This document shows, in pieces, positions 34,758 through 44,208 of a stretch of DNA of 64,000 bases. Source of the DNA: an uncultured Draconibacterium sp. (GTDB lineage Bacteria > Bacteroidota > Bacteroidia > Bacteroidales > Prolixibacteraceae); the NCBI RefSeq assembly GCF_963675065.1, contig NZ_OY775906.1:164001-228000 (forward strand), read 5' to 3'. Position numbers and translations under genes: made by a program. How positions within the stretch are numbered: the stretch's first letter is position 1; the number at the start of each line of letters is the position of its first letter. Under the pieces are notes generated by a model. That model saw only the letters and a program-made list of their open reading frames with translations, made no database searches and was not told where the DNA came from.

Positions 34758-35354
34758 ATGTTCGATATTCAAACCAGCAATAGCCTAAAAAAAGGGGACC
34801 CGTCTGCTTATAAAGACGTATTCCGTGTGCTTTATCCTCGTCTAAAAGGATATTGCAAATTGTTTATTCCCGATGATAATAAAGTTGAAGACCTCATACA
34901 GGAAACCTTTATTACGCTTTGGGAAAAACGCAATTCTATAAAACCTGACCGTTCCATAGAAAGCTACCTTTTTGTAATTCTGCGCAACAACTGCCTGAAT
35001 TATCTACGAAACGAAAAACTGGAAAAAAACACTTCTTATGTTAATATTGAGGAAGTAAGCGAGCTTCAGTATTTATACCAGATCGACCTTTTGGGTAAAG
35101 AAGAAAAAAGTTTGGAGGAGCAGCTTGTCGAGTCGTTTCAGGAAGCAGTGGATGAGCTGCCCGATAAAATGAGACAGGTATTTACGCTGTGTAAGATTGA
35201 AGGCAGAAAGCAAAAAGAAGTAGCGGAGGAAATGGGAATTAGTATAAAAATGGTGGAGAAGCACATTGCTAAAGCAAAGGAGCAGATCAGGAAAAAATTG
35301 GTTGATCAATACCCGTTACTTATCATTCTTATAACCATGCTACTCGATAAGTAG
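34758..35354 (+). CDS. ECF sigma factor of the polysaccharide utilization locus
   Basis: A 198-residue extracytoplasmic-function sigma factor of the Bacteroidetes family-1 type. Region 2 is visible as VFRVLYPRLKGYCKLFI and DLIQETFITLWEKRNSI; region 4 as DELPDKMRQVFTLCKIEGRKQKEVAEEMGISIKMVEKHIAKAKEQIRKKL with its helix-turn-helix. It should direct transcription of the susC-susD genes when released by the FecR-like anti-sigma encoded 127 bases downstream. The C-terminal tail is hydrophobic (YPLLIILITMLLDK), as in many members. Confidence 0.92.
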   Translation: MFDIQTSNSLKKGDPSAYKDVFRVLYPRLKGYCKLFIPDDNKVEDLIQETFITLWEKRNSIKPDRSIESYLFVILRNNCLNYLRNEKLEKNTSYVNIEEVSELQYLYQIDLLGKEEKSLEEQLVESFQEAVDELPDKMRQVFTLCKIEGRKQKEVAEEMGISIKMVEKHIAKAKEQIRKKLVDQYPLLIILITMLLDK

Positions 35355-35481
35355 TGTTCGGGCGTTTTTGAAAGTAGTTGAAAATCAGCAGTTCTGTTGA
35401 TTTGTATAAATCGTTTAAAATAATTTTAAAAAAGGCAGGTAGGGTTTTATTACTTTTTGTGTACTCCTGTCAGATTACAAC

Positions 35482-36483
35482 ATGAAAGAGTTAATAGAAA
35501 AATATTTGGAAGGGCATGCATCGGCAGGCGAGCAGATGCGTTTGTTGAAATGGATTCGAAACAAAGAAAATCGCATAGTTTTTAATAGTTCTAGGTTAGG
35601 TTGGAATAAAAGTCAGCAAAATAAACCGCTTCCGGAAGGAAGTGAAAAGAGCTGGCTGAATATTCAAGATCAGATGTTACAAAAAAGTTTCAAAAGATGG
35701 CAGTATTCTGATAAGGTGAACCTAATGGTTCGGATTGCCGCCATCTTCTTTTTTGTGTTGAGTCTTGGCGGGGGAGCTTACATTGTTTCAACAACTAAAA
35801 AGACAGAAGTTTGGTATTCTGAGATTGAAGCAGAAAACGGACAGATTTCAAAAGTAAAACTGCCCGATGGTTCGATGGTTTGGTTAAACTCCGGATCGAA
35901 AATAAGCTATAATAACATGTTTGCAGCGAATAACCGCGATGTAATATTGGAAGGTGAAGCCTATTTTGAGGTGCAAACGAATGAGGATCTTTCGTTTGTG
36001 GTAAATAGCGGTGAGATACAGGTAAAAGTTCACGGAACAAAATTTAATGTGGAGGCTTATCCCGGTTCGGAGAATATCGACGTTGTATTGGAATCAGGGA
36101 AAGTTCAGCTTTTAAGCCCAAAAGTGGCTTCGTTCCAGTATTTTCTTAGCCCCGGAGAAAAAGCATCGTTTGTAAAATCAAACCATCAACTAAATATAAG
36201 CGAGGTAAATACAGGTAAATATACCTCGTGGAAAGACGGTATGCTGAATATTTATAATCAGCCGCTTGCAGAGGTTGTAAAACGATTGGAGAAAAGATAC
36301 AATCAGGAATTTGAGTATGCTGAAGAGTTAAAGGATTTCCGTTTTACATTCACTATCAAAAACGAGCCGCTTGATGAAATTATAACAATAATGGAAAAGA
36401 TTGCGCCAATTGAGACGTATCAACAAAATAATGTAGTCGTATTCACACTTAACCAAAAAAAAAATAGAGAATTGTCGAGGTAG
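35482..36483 (+). CDS. FecR-family anti-sigma factor
   Basis: A 333-residue inner-membrane protein. The N-terminal 70 residues form the cytoplasmic sigma-binding part, one membrane segment lies near residues 76-96 (MVRIAAIFFFVLSLGGGAYIV), then the periplasmic FecR domain (VKLPDGSMVWLNSGSKISY, VILEGEAYFEV, VKVHGTKFNVEAY) and a C-terminal DUF4974-like segment (PLAEVVKRLEKRYNQEF). It holds the sigma factor inactive and should receive a signal from the STN domain of the adjacent SusC-like receptor. Confidence 0.93.
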   Translation: MKELIEKYLEGHASAGEQMRLLKWIRNKENRIVFNSSRLGWNKSQQNKPLPEGSEKSWLNIQDQMLQKSFKRWQYSDKVNLMVRIAAIFFFVLSLGGGAYIVSTTKKTEVWYSEIEAENGQISKVKLPDGSMVWLNSGSKISYNNMFAANNRDVILEGEAYFEVQTNEDLSFVVNSGEIQVKVHGTKFNVEAYPGSENIDVVLESGKVQLLSPKVASFQYFLSPGEKASFVKSNHQLNISEVNTGKYTSWKDGMLNIYNQPLAEVVKRLEKRYNQEFEYAEELKDFRFTFTIKNEPLDEIITIMEKIAPIETYQQNNVVVFTLNQKKNRELSR

Positions 36484-36489
36484 AAAAAA

Positions 36490-36543
36490 CCGGAAGTGCG
36501 GCAACACCTCCGGCAACTATTTACCATCGGCAAACGGTAAATA
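36490..36543 (+). promoter_or_regulatory. Two tandem stem-loops upstream of the susC-like gene
   Basis: The first pairs CCGGAAGTG (36490-36498) with CACCTCCGG (36505-36513), one mismatch; the second pairs TATTTACC (36518-36525) with GGTAAATA (36536-36543), perfect. Neither is followed by a T-run. They occupy most of the 89-base fecR-susC gap and may be a protein site, an mRNA processing structure or part of a 5' leader. Confidence 0.45.
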
Positions 36544-36572
36544 AATTTTATAATTTAAATCAATGTAAAACT

Positions 36573-39500
36573 ATGAAAAAAATCCTAATCCATGGAAGGG
36601 GAACACCTTCCTTTTGGAGTAAGAGCTTAAAGCTTATGAAATTAACTATTCTATTTTTCCTGGTTGGCTTAATGCACGTAAGTGCAAGTGTTTACAGCCA
36701 ATCGACAAAACTTACGCTTGAGATGCGTAACAAAAAAGTGGTGGACGTTCTTGATGAGATTGAAAATCAATCAGAGTTTCGTTTCGCCTACAGTCCCGAA
36801 CTGATCGATATTAATCGAAAAGTATCGGTAAATCTTAATGAGAAAGACATTGAGGAAAGCCTGAGTGTGTTGTTCAACGGTACTTCTGTATCGTACGTAG
36901 TTCGCGACAGGCACATTATGTTGTATCCTGGCGAAATGACTGGCGAAAATCCAGCTTCTGGCGTGCAGCAAAACTCGGTTTCAGGTAAAGTAACCGACGA
37001 GAGCGGTATGCCTTTACCCGGAGCAACAGTTTTTATTAAAGGAACAACAAGTGGAACAGTTACAAACATGGACGGTGAGTTCTTATTGAATGATGTAAAA
37101 CCGGAGAGTACTATTGTTTTTTCTTTCGTAGGTATGCTTTCGCAGGAAATCGTTGTGGGAACACAAACACAGATCAATGTGGAATTAGCTGCTGATGCAA
37201 TCGGTATTGAGGAAGTTGTAGCTGTTGGTTATGGTTCGTTGCAGAAAAAAGAACTTACAAGTGCTGTAACCAGTGTTTCAAGTAAAGACCTGTTACAAGG
37301 TGCTTTTAATAGCCCTGTTCAAATGCTTGATGGAAAAGTTGCAGGTGTTTCAATTTCTAATGTGGCTTCAGCCGATCCAAACCGTAGCGCTGATATCCAG
37401 GTGCGTGGAGCTTCTTCTATTGATGCAGGGAACGGCCCGCTTATCATTATTGATGGTATGCCTGGTGGTGACCTGAGAAATATTGCACAACAAGACATTG
37501 AGTCGATGACTGTGCTTAAAGATGGTGCGGCAGCTGCAATTTATGGTTCGCGTGCTGCTAACGGTGTAATCCTCGTTAAAACAAAACAAGGTAAATCGGG
37601 TGATGTAATTGTTACTTACGATAGTTACATTGATCATGATGTGGTTGCTAAAAAACCAGACATCTTATCTCCTGAAGAATTCCTGTCGCACGAAATTGAT
37701 GTTGATCGTGGAGCACGTACTGATTGGTATGATGAGCTAATTAATAAAGACAATTTTGGTCAAAATCATTTTATTTCGGCTGCAGGTGGTACCGATAACA
37801 CCATATTCCGTGTTTCAGTTAACTATCGCGACAAGTCGGCTATCGATATTACATCACAACGAAAAGAAACAGGTATACGTGCCAGTTTCAAACAAATTGC
37901 GCTTGACGGCTTTCTTGAACTTTCAGGAAATCTTTCATACAAAGATGCTGATGAAGATTATACCAACTATGGTGTATTTCAACAAGCGGTTAAATTGAAC
38001 CCAACCATTCCGGTTTACGACGAGAATGAACCTGGCGGGTATTATAGAATGTATGGTTACGCTACCTACAATCCTGTTCAAGACCTGAAAGAACGTATAA
38101 ACAGAGCTGATCAGGAGTATTCGATTATCGACATGAATGTGAAGCTTAACCTGTTGCCTAATTTAACGACCGAGTTGAAACTGGCCCGCCAGAAACACGA
38201 TAAACTAGGGCAGGAATACTACTATTCAACATCAAAAGAGTCGGTTGACAACAACCGCACAGGACGTGCTCGTCAGAGTAACGAAAAGTGGGAAGACAAT
38301 ACTTTGGAGTGGATTGCAAACTATTACACTACCATCGACAAGCACAACATTAAATTGATGGGTGGATATTCGTACCAGGAATTCAATAATACAGGATTCT
38401 GGGCAGAAAACATGGATTTCCCATCGGATGCTTTTTTATACAACAACCTTGATGCAGGTCAATGGAATCTGGAAGAAGGTCGTTTAGGTATGGACTCATG
38501 GAAATCAAAAGAAAAAACAATCGCTTTCTTTGGCCGTGCCAACTATAATTTCGACGATGTACTTTTGTTCATGGGATCGGTGCGTTACGAAGGTAACACC
38601 AAGTTTGGTACCGAGAATAAATGGGGTATGTTCCCATCAGCTTCAGCTGCTTGGCGTGTATCAAAAATGTCGTGGTTGGAAGATGCCAGTTTTGTAGATG
38701 ATTTAAAAGTACGTTTATCGTATGGTGAAACCGGACGTTCAGGATTTAATCGTTATTCTTCGTTAGCTCGTTACCAAGGGTTTGGAAGATGGCAAAACGA
38801 TGAAGGTGAGTGGATTCAGGTGTATGGCCCTGCCAATAACCCTAACCCAGACTTAAGATGGGAAAAACAATTGTCGTATAACCTTGGTGTTGACTTTACT
38901 TTGTTTGACAATACACTGTCGGGAAGTTTGGATGCCTTTATTCGTAAGGGTAAAGACGTTATTTCAAACTACGATGCACCGTTACCTCCGTTCCTTCACG
39001 ACCAGATCTTTACCAATGTTGCTTCTACCAGCTCAAAAGGTGTTGAAGCGGTAGTAACCTGGAACGCGGTTAATAAAGCGGATTTCACTTATAGAACAAA
39101 CGTTACGGCCTCTTATATCCGTTCGCAGCTTGATAAGTTCTCTAACGGTACATTTAATAAAGGGTATATGGATCGTTATCACCTGCCTTCTCCAGGTAAC
39201 CCGGGTCCTGCGCAACGTCTTGAGGATGACACTGAAATTGGTAGTTTCTATGGCTATAAATATGCAGGTGTTAACGAAGAAGGCAAAATTATGATCTGGA
39301 GAGACGGAAAAGTTGGAACAGAGAAAGTAATTGCTTCTTCTGAAGGTAAAGAAACCGATAAAACATACATCGGACATGGTGCTCCTCGTTTACAGTTGGG
39401 TTGGAGTAACTCGTTTACTTACAAGAATTTTGACATGATGCTTCACTTTACCGGTCGTTTTGATTATCAAATCCTGAATACTTATCAAATGTATTATGGT

Positions 39501-39833
39501 TTGGTAGCAGAGCCTGGAGTAAACCTCTTGAAAGATGCTTATGGTCGAAATGCTGAAATTACATCAGGAAAGGTAGTTTGTGACTATTTCCTTGAAAATG
39601 GTGATTACCTGAAACTGGACAACCTGACTATCGGTTGGTCGCCTAAAGTTTTCAACAAATACATCCGTAGTTTCAGGGTGTACGGAACTGTGAAAAATGT
39701 ATTCACACTCACCGGATTCTCAGGACTTGATCCAACATCAGTAGCTAGTTCAGGATTGGAACCGGGAATTCTTAGTCTGGACGTATATCCTGTAACAAGA
39801 AATTATACAATTGGTGTTCAGGTATCGTTTTAA
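36573..39833 (+). CDS. SusC/RagA-family TonB-dependent receptor with STN domain
   Basis: A 1086-residue outer-membrane transporter for oligosaccharide import. After a signal peptide (cleavage near SVYSQ) comes an STN signalling domain (residues about 45-115: LTLEMRNKKVVDVLDEIENQ, FRFAYSPELI), a carboxypeptidase-like repeat (VSGKVTDESGMPLPGATVFIKG), a plug domain with the SusC signature (VQVRGASSID, ESMTVLKDGAAAAIYGSRAANGVILVKT) and a long barrel ending VTRNYTIGVQVSF. The STN domain links it to the FecR/sigma pair upstream. It works with the SusD-like lipoprotein encoded 29 bases downstream. Confidence 0.95.
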   Translation: MKKILIHGRGTPSFWSKSLKLMKLTILFFLVGLMHVSASVYSQSTKLTLEMRNKKVVDVLDEIENQSEFRFAYSPELIDINRKVSVNLNEKDIEESLSVLFNGTSVSYVVRDRHIMLYPGEMTGENPASGVQQNSVSGKVTDESGMPLPGATVFIKGTTSGTVTNMDGEFLLNDVKPESTIVFSFVGMLSQEIVVGTQTQINVELAADAIGIEEVVAVGYGSLQKKELTSAVTSVSSKDLLQGAFNSPVQMLDGKVAGVSISNVASADPNRSADIQVRGASSIDAGNGPLIIIDGMPGGDLRNIAQQDIESMTVLKDGAAAAIYGSRAANGVILVKTKQGKSGDVIVTYDSYIDHDVVAKKPDILSPEEFLSHEIDVDRGARTDWYDELINKDNFGQNHFISAAGGTDNTIFRVSVNYRDKSAIDITSQRKETGIRASFKQIALDGFLELSGNLSYKDADEDYTNYGVFQQAVKLNPTIPVYDENEPGGYYRMYGYATYNPVQDLKERINRADQEYSIIDMNVKLNLLPNLTTELKLARQKHDKLGQEYYYSTSKESVDNNRTGRARQSNEKWEDNTLEWIANYYTTIDKHNIKLMGGYSYQEFNNTGFWAENMDFPSDAFLYNNLDAGQWNLEEGRLGMDSWKSKEKTIAFFGRANYNFDDVLLFMGSVRYEGNTKFGTENKWGMFPSASAAWRVSKMSWLEDASFVDDLKVRLSYGETGRSGFNRYSSLARYQGFGRWQNDEGEWIQVYGPANNPNPDLRWEKQLSYNLGVDFTLFDNTLSGSLDAFIRKGKDVISNYDAPLPPFLHDQIFTNVASTSSKGVEAVVTWNAVNKADFTYRTNVTASYIRSQLDKFSNGTFNKGYMDRYHLPSPGNPGPAQRLEDDTEIGSFYGYKYAGVNEEGKIMIWRDGKVGTEKVIASSEGKETDKTYIGHGAPRLQLGWSNSFTYKNFDMMLHFTGRFDYQILNTYQMYYGLVAEPGVNLLKDAYGRNAEITSGKVVCDYFLENGDYLKLDNLTIGWSPKVFNKYIRSFRVYGTVKNVFTLTGFSGLDPTSVASSGLEPGILSLDVYPVTRNYTIGVQVSF

Positions 39834-39862
39834 TTCATAAGCTTTTATAATAAAGAAAAACT

Positions 39863-41563
39863 ATGAAAATGAAAAAAATATTATACTTGCTGTTGGTCTT
39901 AATTCTGGCAGCTCCTTCATGCACAAATTTGGATGAGGAAGTTTTTGACACCTTAACGACTGATATTTACTATCAGGATAAGAATTCGATAATTGCTGCA
40001 CTGGTGCGCCCATACGAACATGGTCACTGGTGTGGATGGGACGGCGACCGTTGGTTGTTACAAGAGTTGACTGCAGACAACTTTGCCTGGCCTCAAAAAG
40101 GAAAGCATGGTTACGACGGTGGTCAGTGGGTGCGTTTGCATGGTCATGAATGGACAGATAATGAAGGTGTAGTTTATGGTGCCTGGGTTGGCCCTTACCA
40201 GGGAATTGCGCAGTGTAACCAGTTTATTGCTGATTTCACAGAACTTGATTATCCTTCGTTTGGTTTAACTGAAGCCGACAAAGCACAACATATTAGTGAA
40301 TTGCGTACACTTCGTGCATGGTTCTATCTTTTCCTGATCGATTTTTTCAGGGAAATTCCGATTGTTACAAACGTAAACGATGTGGTTGGTCAGTCATCAG
40401 TTGAAGAAGTTTTCTCTTTTATTGAAACTGAACTAAAAGAAGCATTGCCAGGATTGCCTAAAAACGGCCGTGCCGGACGTTGGGATCAAGGTGGTGCAGC
40501 AGCTTTACTGGTACGTTTGTATTTGAATGCAGAAACATGGACCGGTGTTGCGAAATACACTGAATGTGCTCAATATGCACAGGCGGTTATTGATGGAGAT
40601 TATGGTCAGTATTCTCTTGATCCTGCTTATAACGGACCATTCCGCTCGGGAGTTAACGGCTATCGTTCTCCCGAAAACATTCTGGAATTTCCGCATGCTA
40701 AAAATATTTACGAATTTGGCTGGATGTACAATGCTATGATGCACTATCAGCAACGTTATTCGTTGGATAACGACTGGGGTGGATGGAATGGTATCGTTTT
40801 ATCTCCATCGCGAGATTTAGAAGGTGATATTTATCCATACAAACTTGGTAAACCTTACGAAAAATTTGTTGATGGTGACCTGAGAAAACAACCTTTCGAA
40901 GTAACGGATAATGACGGAAGCAGTAAAGGATTTTTCCTTATTGGACAACAGTATGAGTTCGATTATGAAAAAGGATACGGTTTCGATAGTACTAAAATGA
41001 TTTTAGGAACGGAAGAGTACACTGGTTTACCATTGTCATATGTTGATCAGTGTGGTCGTTTTTCAGAAAAACCTGACGGTCGCTGGGGTGAAGGCTCACA
41101 CGTAACTACTGGTGAAGAAAACACAGGGGTGCGTTTCTTGAAATTCCCATGGTTGCCGCTTACAAAAAATTTATTCCAAACGAACTCTGCAACTGAAATT
41201 CGTTTGGCTGAAATGTTTTATGCATTGGCTGAATGTAAATTCCGCAATAACGACAAAGCTGGGGCTGCTGAATTATTGGATGCAGTTCGTGAACGTAACT
41301 TCCCTGCTGATATGTGGGCAGAACAAAGTTATACTGCGAATCTTGATAAATTAACAGAAGATGAATTTGTTGATGATCTTGGTCGTGAGTTCTTAGGCGA
41401 ACGTCACCGAAGAACGGATCTTGTTCGCTGGGATCGTTTCGGTCAAGAATGGTGGGATAAAACAACTGATTCATCAGATAAAACAGTTTTCCCAATTCCA
41501 ACAAGAGCATTAAATGCCAATCCTCTGTTGGTACCAAACCAGGGTAATTCCCAAACCAACTAA
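39863..41563 (+). CDS. SusD/RagB-family glycan-binding lipoprotein
   Basis: A 566-residue surface lipoprotein (signal MKMKKILYLLLVLILAAPSC, Cys20) that caps the SusC-like transporter and binds glycan. Helical TPR-like segments (SELRTLRAWFYLFLIDFFREIPIVTN, RWDQGGAAALLVRLYLNAETWTG) and the C-terminal ETLRAEMFYALAECKF/LLDAVRERN-type segment plus EFVDDLGREFLGERHRRTDLVRWDRF are standard RagB/SusD features. The glycan cannot be read, but the downstream fucosidase suggests fucose-bearing chains. Two terminator-like hairpins follow. Confidence 0.95.
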   Translation: MKMKKILYLLLVLILAAPSCTNLDEEVFDTLTTDIYYQDKNSIIAALVRPYEHGHWCGWDGDRWLLQELTADNFAWPQKGKHGYDGGQWVRLHGHEWTDNEGVVYGAWVGPYQGIAQCNQFIADFTELDYPSFGLTEADKAQHISELRTLRAWFYLFLIDFFREIPIVTNVNDVVGQSSVEEVFSFIETELKEALPGLPKNGRAGRWDQGGAAALLVRLYLNAETWTGVAKYTECAQYAQAVIDGDYGQYSLDPAYNGPFRSGVNGYRSPENILEFPHAKNIYEFGWMYNAMMHYQQRYSLDNDWGGWNGIVLSPSRDLEGDIYPYKLGKPYEKFVDGDLRKQPFEVTDNDGSSKGFFLIGQQYEFDYEKGYGFDSTKMILGTEEYTGLPLSYVDQCGRFSEKPDGRWGEGSHVTTGEENTGVRFLKFPWLPLTKNLFQTNSATEIRLAEMFYALAECKFRNNDKAGAAELLDAVRERNFPADMWAEQSYTANLDKLTEDEFVDDLGREFLGERHRRTDLVRWDRFGQEWWDKTTDSSDKTVFPIPTRALNANPLLVPNQGNSQTN

Positions 41564-41577
41564 TACCTAATACCACA

Positions 41578-41616
41578 AGGGAGTCGGCACTAAACCAACC
41601 GGCTCCCTGTTTTTTC
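41578..41616 (+). terminator. Intrinsic terminator after the susD-like gene
   Basis: AGGGAGTCGG (41578-41587) pairs with CCGGCTCCCT (41599-41608), ten pairs with one T-G, followed by G and six Ts. Confidence 0.82.
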
Positions 41617-41651
41617 TGAATTTATTTTTTCAAAAACAAGGATAGGTTAAT

Positions 41652-41680
41652 GGCTCTGCAATTGTGCAGGGCCTTTTTTT
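41652..41680 (+). terminator. Second terminator before the fucosidase gene
   Basis: GGCTCTGCA (41652-41660) pairs with TGCAGGGCC (41665-41673), one wobble, loop ATTG, followed by seven Ts. It nearly repeats the element at 34657-34684. Confidence 0.82.
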
Positions 41681-41751
41681 ATTATTTTAGCGATTTCAAT
41701 ATAATGCGGCTATTCGTGAAATATATTAACTATTCTGAAATTAACAAACCT

Positions 41752-44184
41752 ATGAATCGACTCAACTATCTTTTAAATTTTGTAGTGCTTGGTTTGCTGG
41801 TTTTAAGCCAGTCATGCAGTATCGAACCAGCCGGAGAAAAAGCTAGCTCAAAGCATGTGTTGTGGTACGATAAACCGGCCACCTTTTTCGAAGAAAGTCT
41901 GGTGCTTGGAAATGGTAAAATGGGAGCTTCTGTTTTTGGTGGAGTGGAATCGGATAAAATTTATTTAAACGATATAACACTTTGGTCGGGAGAGCCGGTT
42001 GATCCTTATATGAATCCCGAGGCCTACAAATATGTGCCAAAAATTAGGGAAGCACTGGCTAATGAGGATTACGAGTTGGCGGATGAATTGAATCACCATT
42101 TAATGGGGAGCTATTCACAATCGTATGCACCACTGGGTACCTTGTTTTTGGATTTTCAGCACAATGGGAAAGTGGAAAATTACCATCGTGAGTTGGATAT
42201 CGATAAGGCCGTTTCAACAACATCGTACCAGATAGATGGCGTTACTTATAAACGTGAATATTTTGTTTCGTATCCCGATCAGATTATGGTGGTGAAACTA
42301 AGTGCTGATAAAAATGATGCGTTGAACTTTGCTGTTAAGTTCGACAGCCAATTGCGATTCAGTACATCAGCAGTCCAGGATGTATTAAAGGTGGAAGGAT
42401 ATGCGCCTTATCAGGCGTTGCCAAATTACCATGCCGGAGATGAGGAGCCGATTAAATTTGATGAAAACCGTGGCACCCACTTTTCAACCTATATGAAAGT
42501 GGAGAGCGACGGTGGTAACTCCATGTATACGGATAGCGTCTTAACGGTTTCAGGTGCAAGTGAAGCAATACTTTATGTTTCAATAGCCACCAGTTTTAAT
42601 GGATTTGATAAAGACCCTGCCAAGGAAGGGGGCGATAATAAAGCCATTGCGCAAAAACAGTTGAATAATGCGAATAAAAAAGGAATTGTTGAGATTGAAG
42701 AGGCGCATATTACCGATTACAACGCGTTAATGAATCGCGTTCAGCTCGATTTGGGCGAAACAACAGCACCCGAACTTCCTACCGACGAGCGATTAAAAAG
42801 ATATTTTGGTGGAGCCGAAGATAAAAACCTGGAAGTGCTTTATTTCCAATACGGACGCTATTTATTGATTGCCAGCTCGCGAACCGAAGGTGTGCCGGCC
42901 AACTTGCAGGGACTTTGGAATCCGCATCTTCAACCGCCATGGAGCAGTAATTACACCATGAATATTAACGTGGAAGAAAATTACTGGATGGCCGAAACCG
43001 GCAATCTGAGCGAAATGCACCGTCCGTTATTGTCGTTTATCGGCAATGTGGCAAAAACGGGAGCTATCACGGCAAAAACATTTTATGGCGTTGATAAGGG
43101 CTGGGCATCCTGTCATAATTCAGATATTTGGGCCATGAGCAATCCTGTAGGTGGATTTGGCGAGGGCGATCCGGTGTGGGCATGCTGGAATATGAGCGGA
43201 CCTTGGTTGTCGACCCATTTGTGGGAACACTACCAGTTTACACAGGATATTGATTTTCTGAAAAACGAAGGTTATCCACTAATGAAAGGTGCAGCTGAAT
43301 TCTGTTTAAACTGGATGGTTGAAGATAAAAATGGCAATTTGATCACTTCGCCGTCTACCTCGCCTGAGAATGTTTATATAACCGATAAAGGTTACCGCGG
43401 GGCTACACTTTATGGTGGAACAGCCGATCTTGCAATGATTCGTGAATGTTTTTTACAGACTATTCAAGCGACCAAAGTTCTGGATGTGGACGCAGATTTC
43501 AGAAAAGAGTTAGAAGAGGCTCTGACAAAAATGTATCCTTACCAGATAGGGAAAAAGGGCAACCTGCAGGAGTGGTATTACGATTGGGAAGATGCCGAAC
43601 CGAAACACCGTCACCAGTCGCATTTATTTGGTTTACACCCGGGCAATCATATAACTCCTGACGAAACTCCGGAGTTGGCTGAAGCCTGCAAAACCACCCT
43701 CGAAATTAAAGGCGATGAAACAACCGGTTGGTCAAAAGGCTGGCGCATAAACCTGTGGGCACGTTTACTGGATGGTAACCGTGCGTATAAAATGTACCGT
43801 GAATTACTGAGTTATGTGGATCCATCAGGAAACGATACACAATACAGCCAGGGTGGGGGAACTTACCCGAATTTGTTCGATGCACATCCGCCATTTCAAA
43901 TTGATGGCAACTTTGGAGGAACCGCAGGTGTTATCGAAATGTTGATGCAGTCGCACCAAAACCGCATTGATTTATTACCTGCTTTACCCGATGCATGGCC
44001 GACTGGTTCCGTTAGCGGAATTTGTGCACGTGGTGGATACGAAATTTCAATGAACTGGAGCGAAGGGAAATTAAATAACGTGACTGTTTTTGCCAAAGCA
44101 GGAGGAGGTACAAAACTGGTTTGCCAGGGAAAAGAAAAAGAAATTGATCTGGCAAAAGGAGAATCGGTTACGATCGAATGGTAA
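41752..44184 (+). CDS. GH95 alpha-L-fucosidase, lipoprotein
   Basis: An 810-residue glycoside hydrolase of family GH95 (alpha-1,2-L-fucosidase and related activities). The ATG at 41752 gives a lipoprotein signal (MNRLNYLLNFVVLGLLVLSQSC); an earlier ATG at 41650 would place the coding start within a terminator. The N-terminal beta domain has WYDKPATFFEESLVLGNGKMGA. In the catalytic (alpha/alpha)6 domain are the Asn pair Asn404/Asn406 in TMNINVEENYW, the acid Glu539 in SPSTSPENVY and Asp718 in QIDGNFGGTAG, matching positions known from Bifidobacterium AfcA. It should release fucose from glycans at the surface or in the periplasm. Confidence 0.92.
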   Translation: MNRLNYLLNFVVLGLLVLSQSCSIEPAGEKASSKHVLWYDKPATFFEESLVLGNGKMGASVFGGVESDKIYLNDITLWSGEPVDPYMNPEAYKYVPKIREALANEDYELADELNHHLMGSYSQSYAPLGTLFLDFQHNGKVENYHRELDIDKAVSTTSYQIDGVTYKREYFVSYPDQIMVVKLSADKNDALNFAVKFDSQLRFSTSAVQDVLKVEGYAPYQALPNYHAGDEEPIKFDENRGTHFSTYMKVESDGGNSMYTDSVLTVSGASEAILYVSIATSFNGFDKDPAKEGGDNKAIAQKQLNNANKKGIVEIEEAHITDYNALMNRVQLDLGETTAPELPTDERLKRYFGGAEDKNLEVLYFQYGRYLLIASSRTEGVPANLQGLWNPHLQPPWSSNYTMNINVEENYWMAETGNLSEMHRPLLSFIGNVAKTGAITAKTFYGVDKGWASCHNSDIWAMSNPVGGFGEGDPVWACWNMSGPWLSTHLWEHYQFTQDIDFLKNEGYPLMKGAAEFCLNWMVEDKNGNLITSPSTSPENVYITDKGYRGATLYGGTADLAMIRECFLQTIQATKVLDVDADFRKELEEALTKMYPYQIGKKGNLQEWYYDWEDAEPKHRHQSHLFGLHPGNHITPDETPELAEACKTTLEIKGDETTGWSKGWRINLWARLLDGNRAYKMYRELLSYVDPSGNDTQYSQGGGTYPNLFDAHPPFQIDGNFGGTAGVIEMLMQSHQNRIDLLPALPDAWPTGSVSGICARGGYEISMNWSEGKLNNVTVFAKAGGGTKLVCQGKEKEIDLAKGESVTIEW

Positions 44185-44208
44185 AGTTTTAAGGAGTAGG
44201 GATTTAAG

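Noticed and set aside
41650..41751. 34-residue N-terminal extension of the GH95 enzyme
   Set aside because: The extension is read from a terminator hairpin and T-run; the lipoprotein signal at 41752 is the better start.
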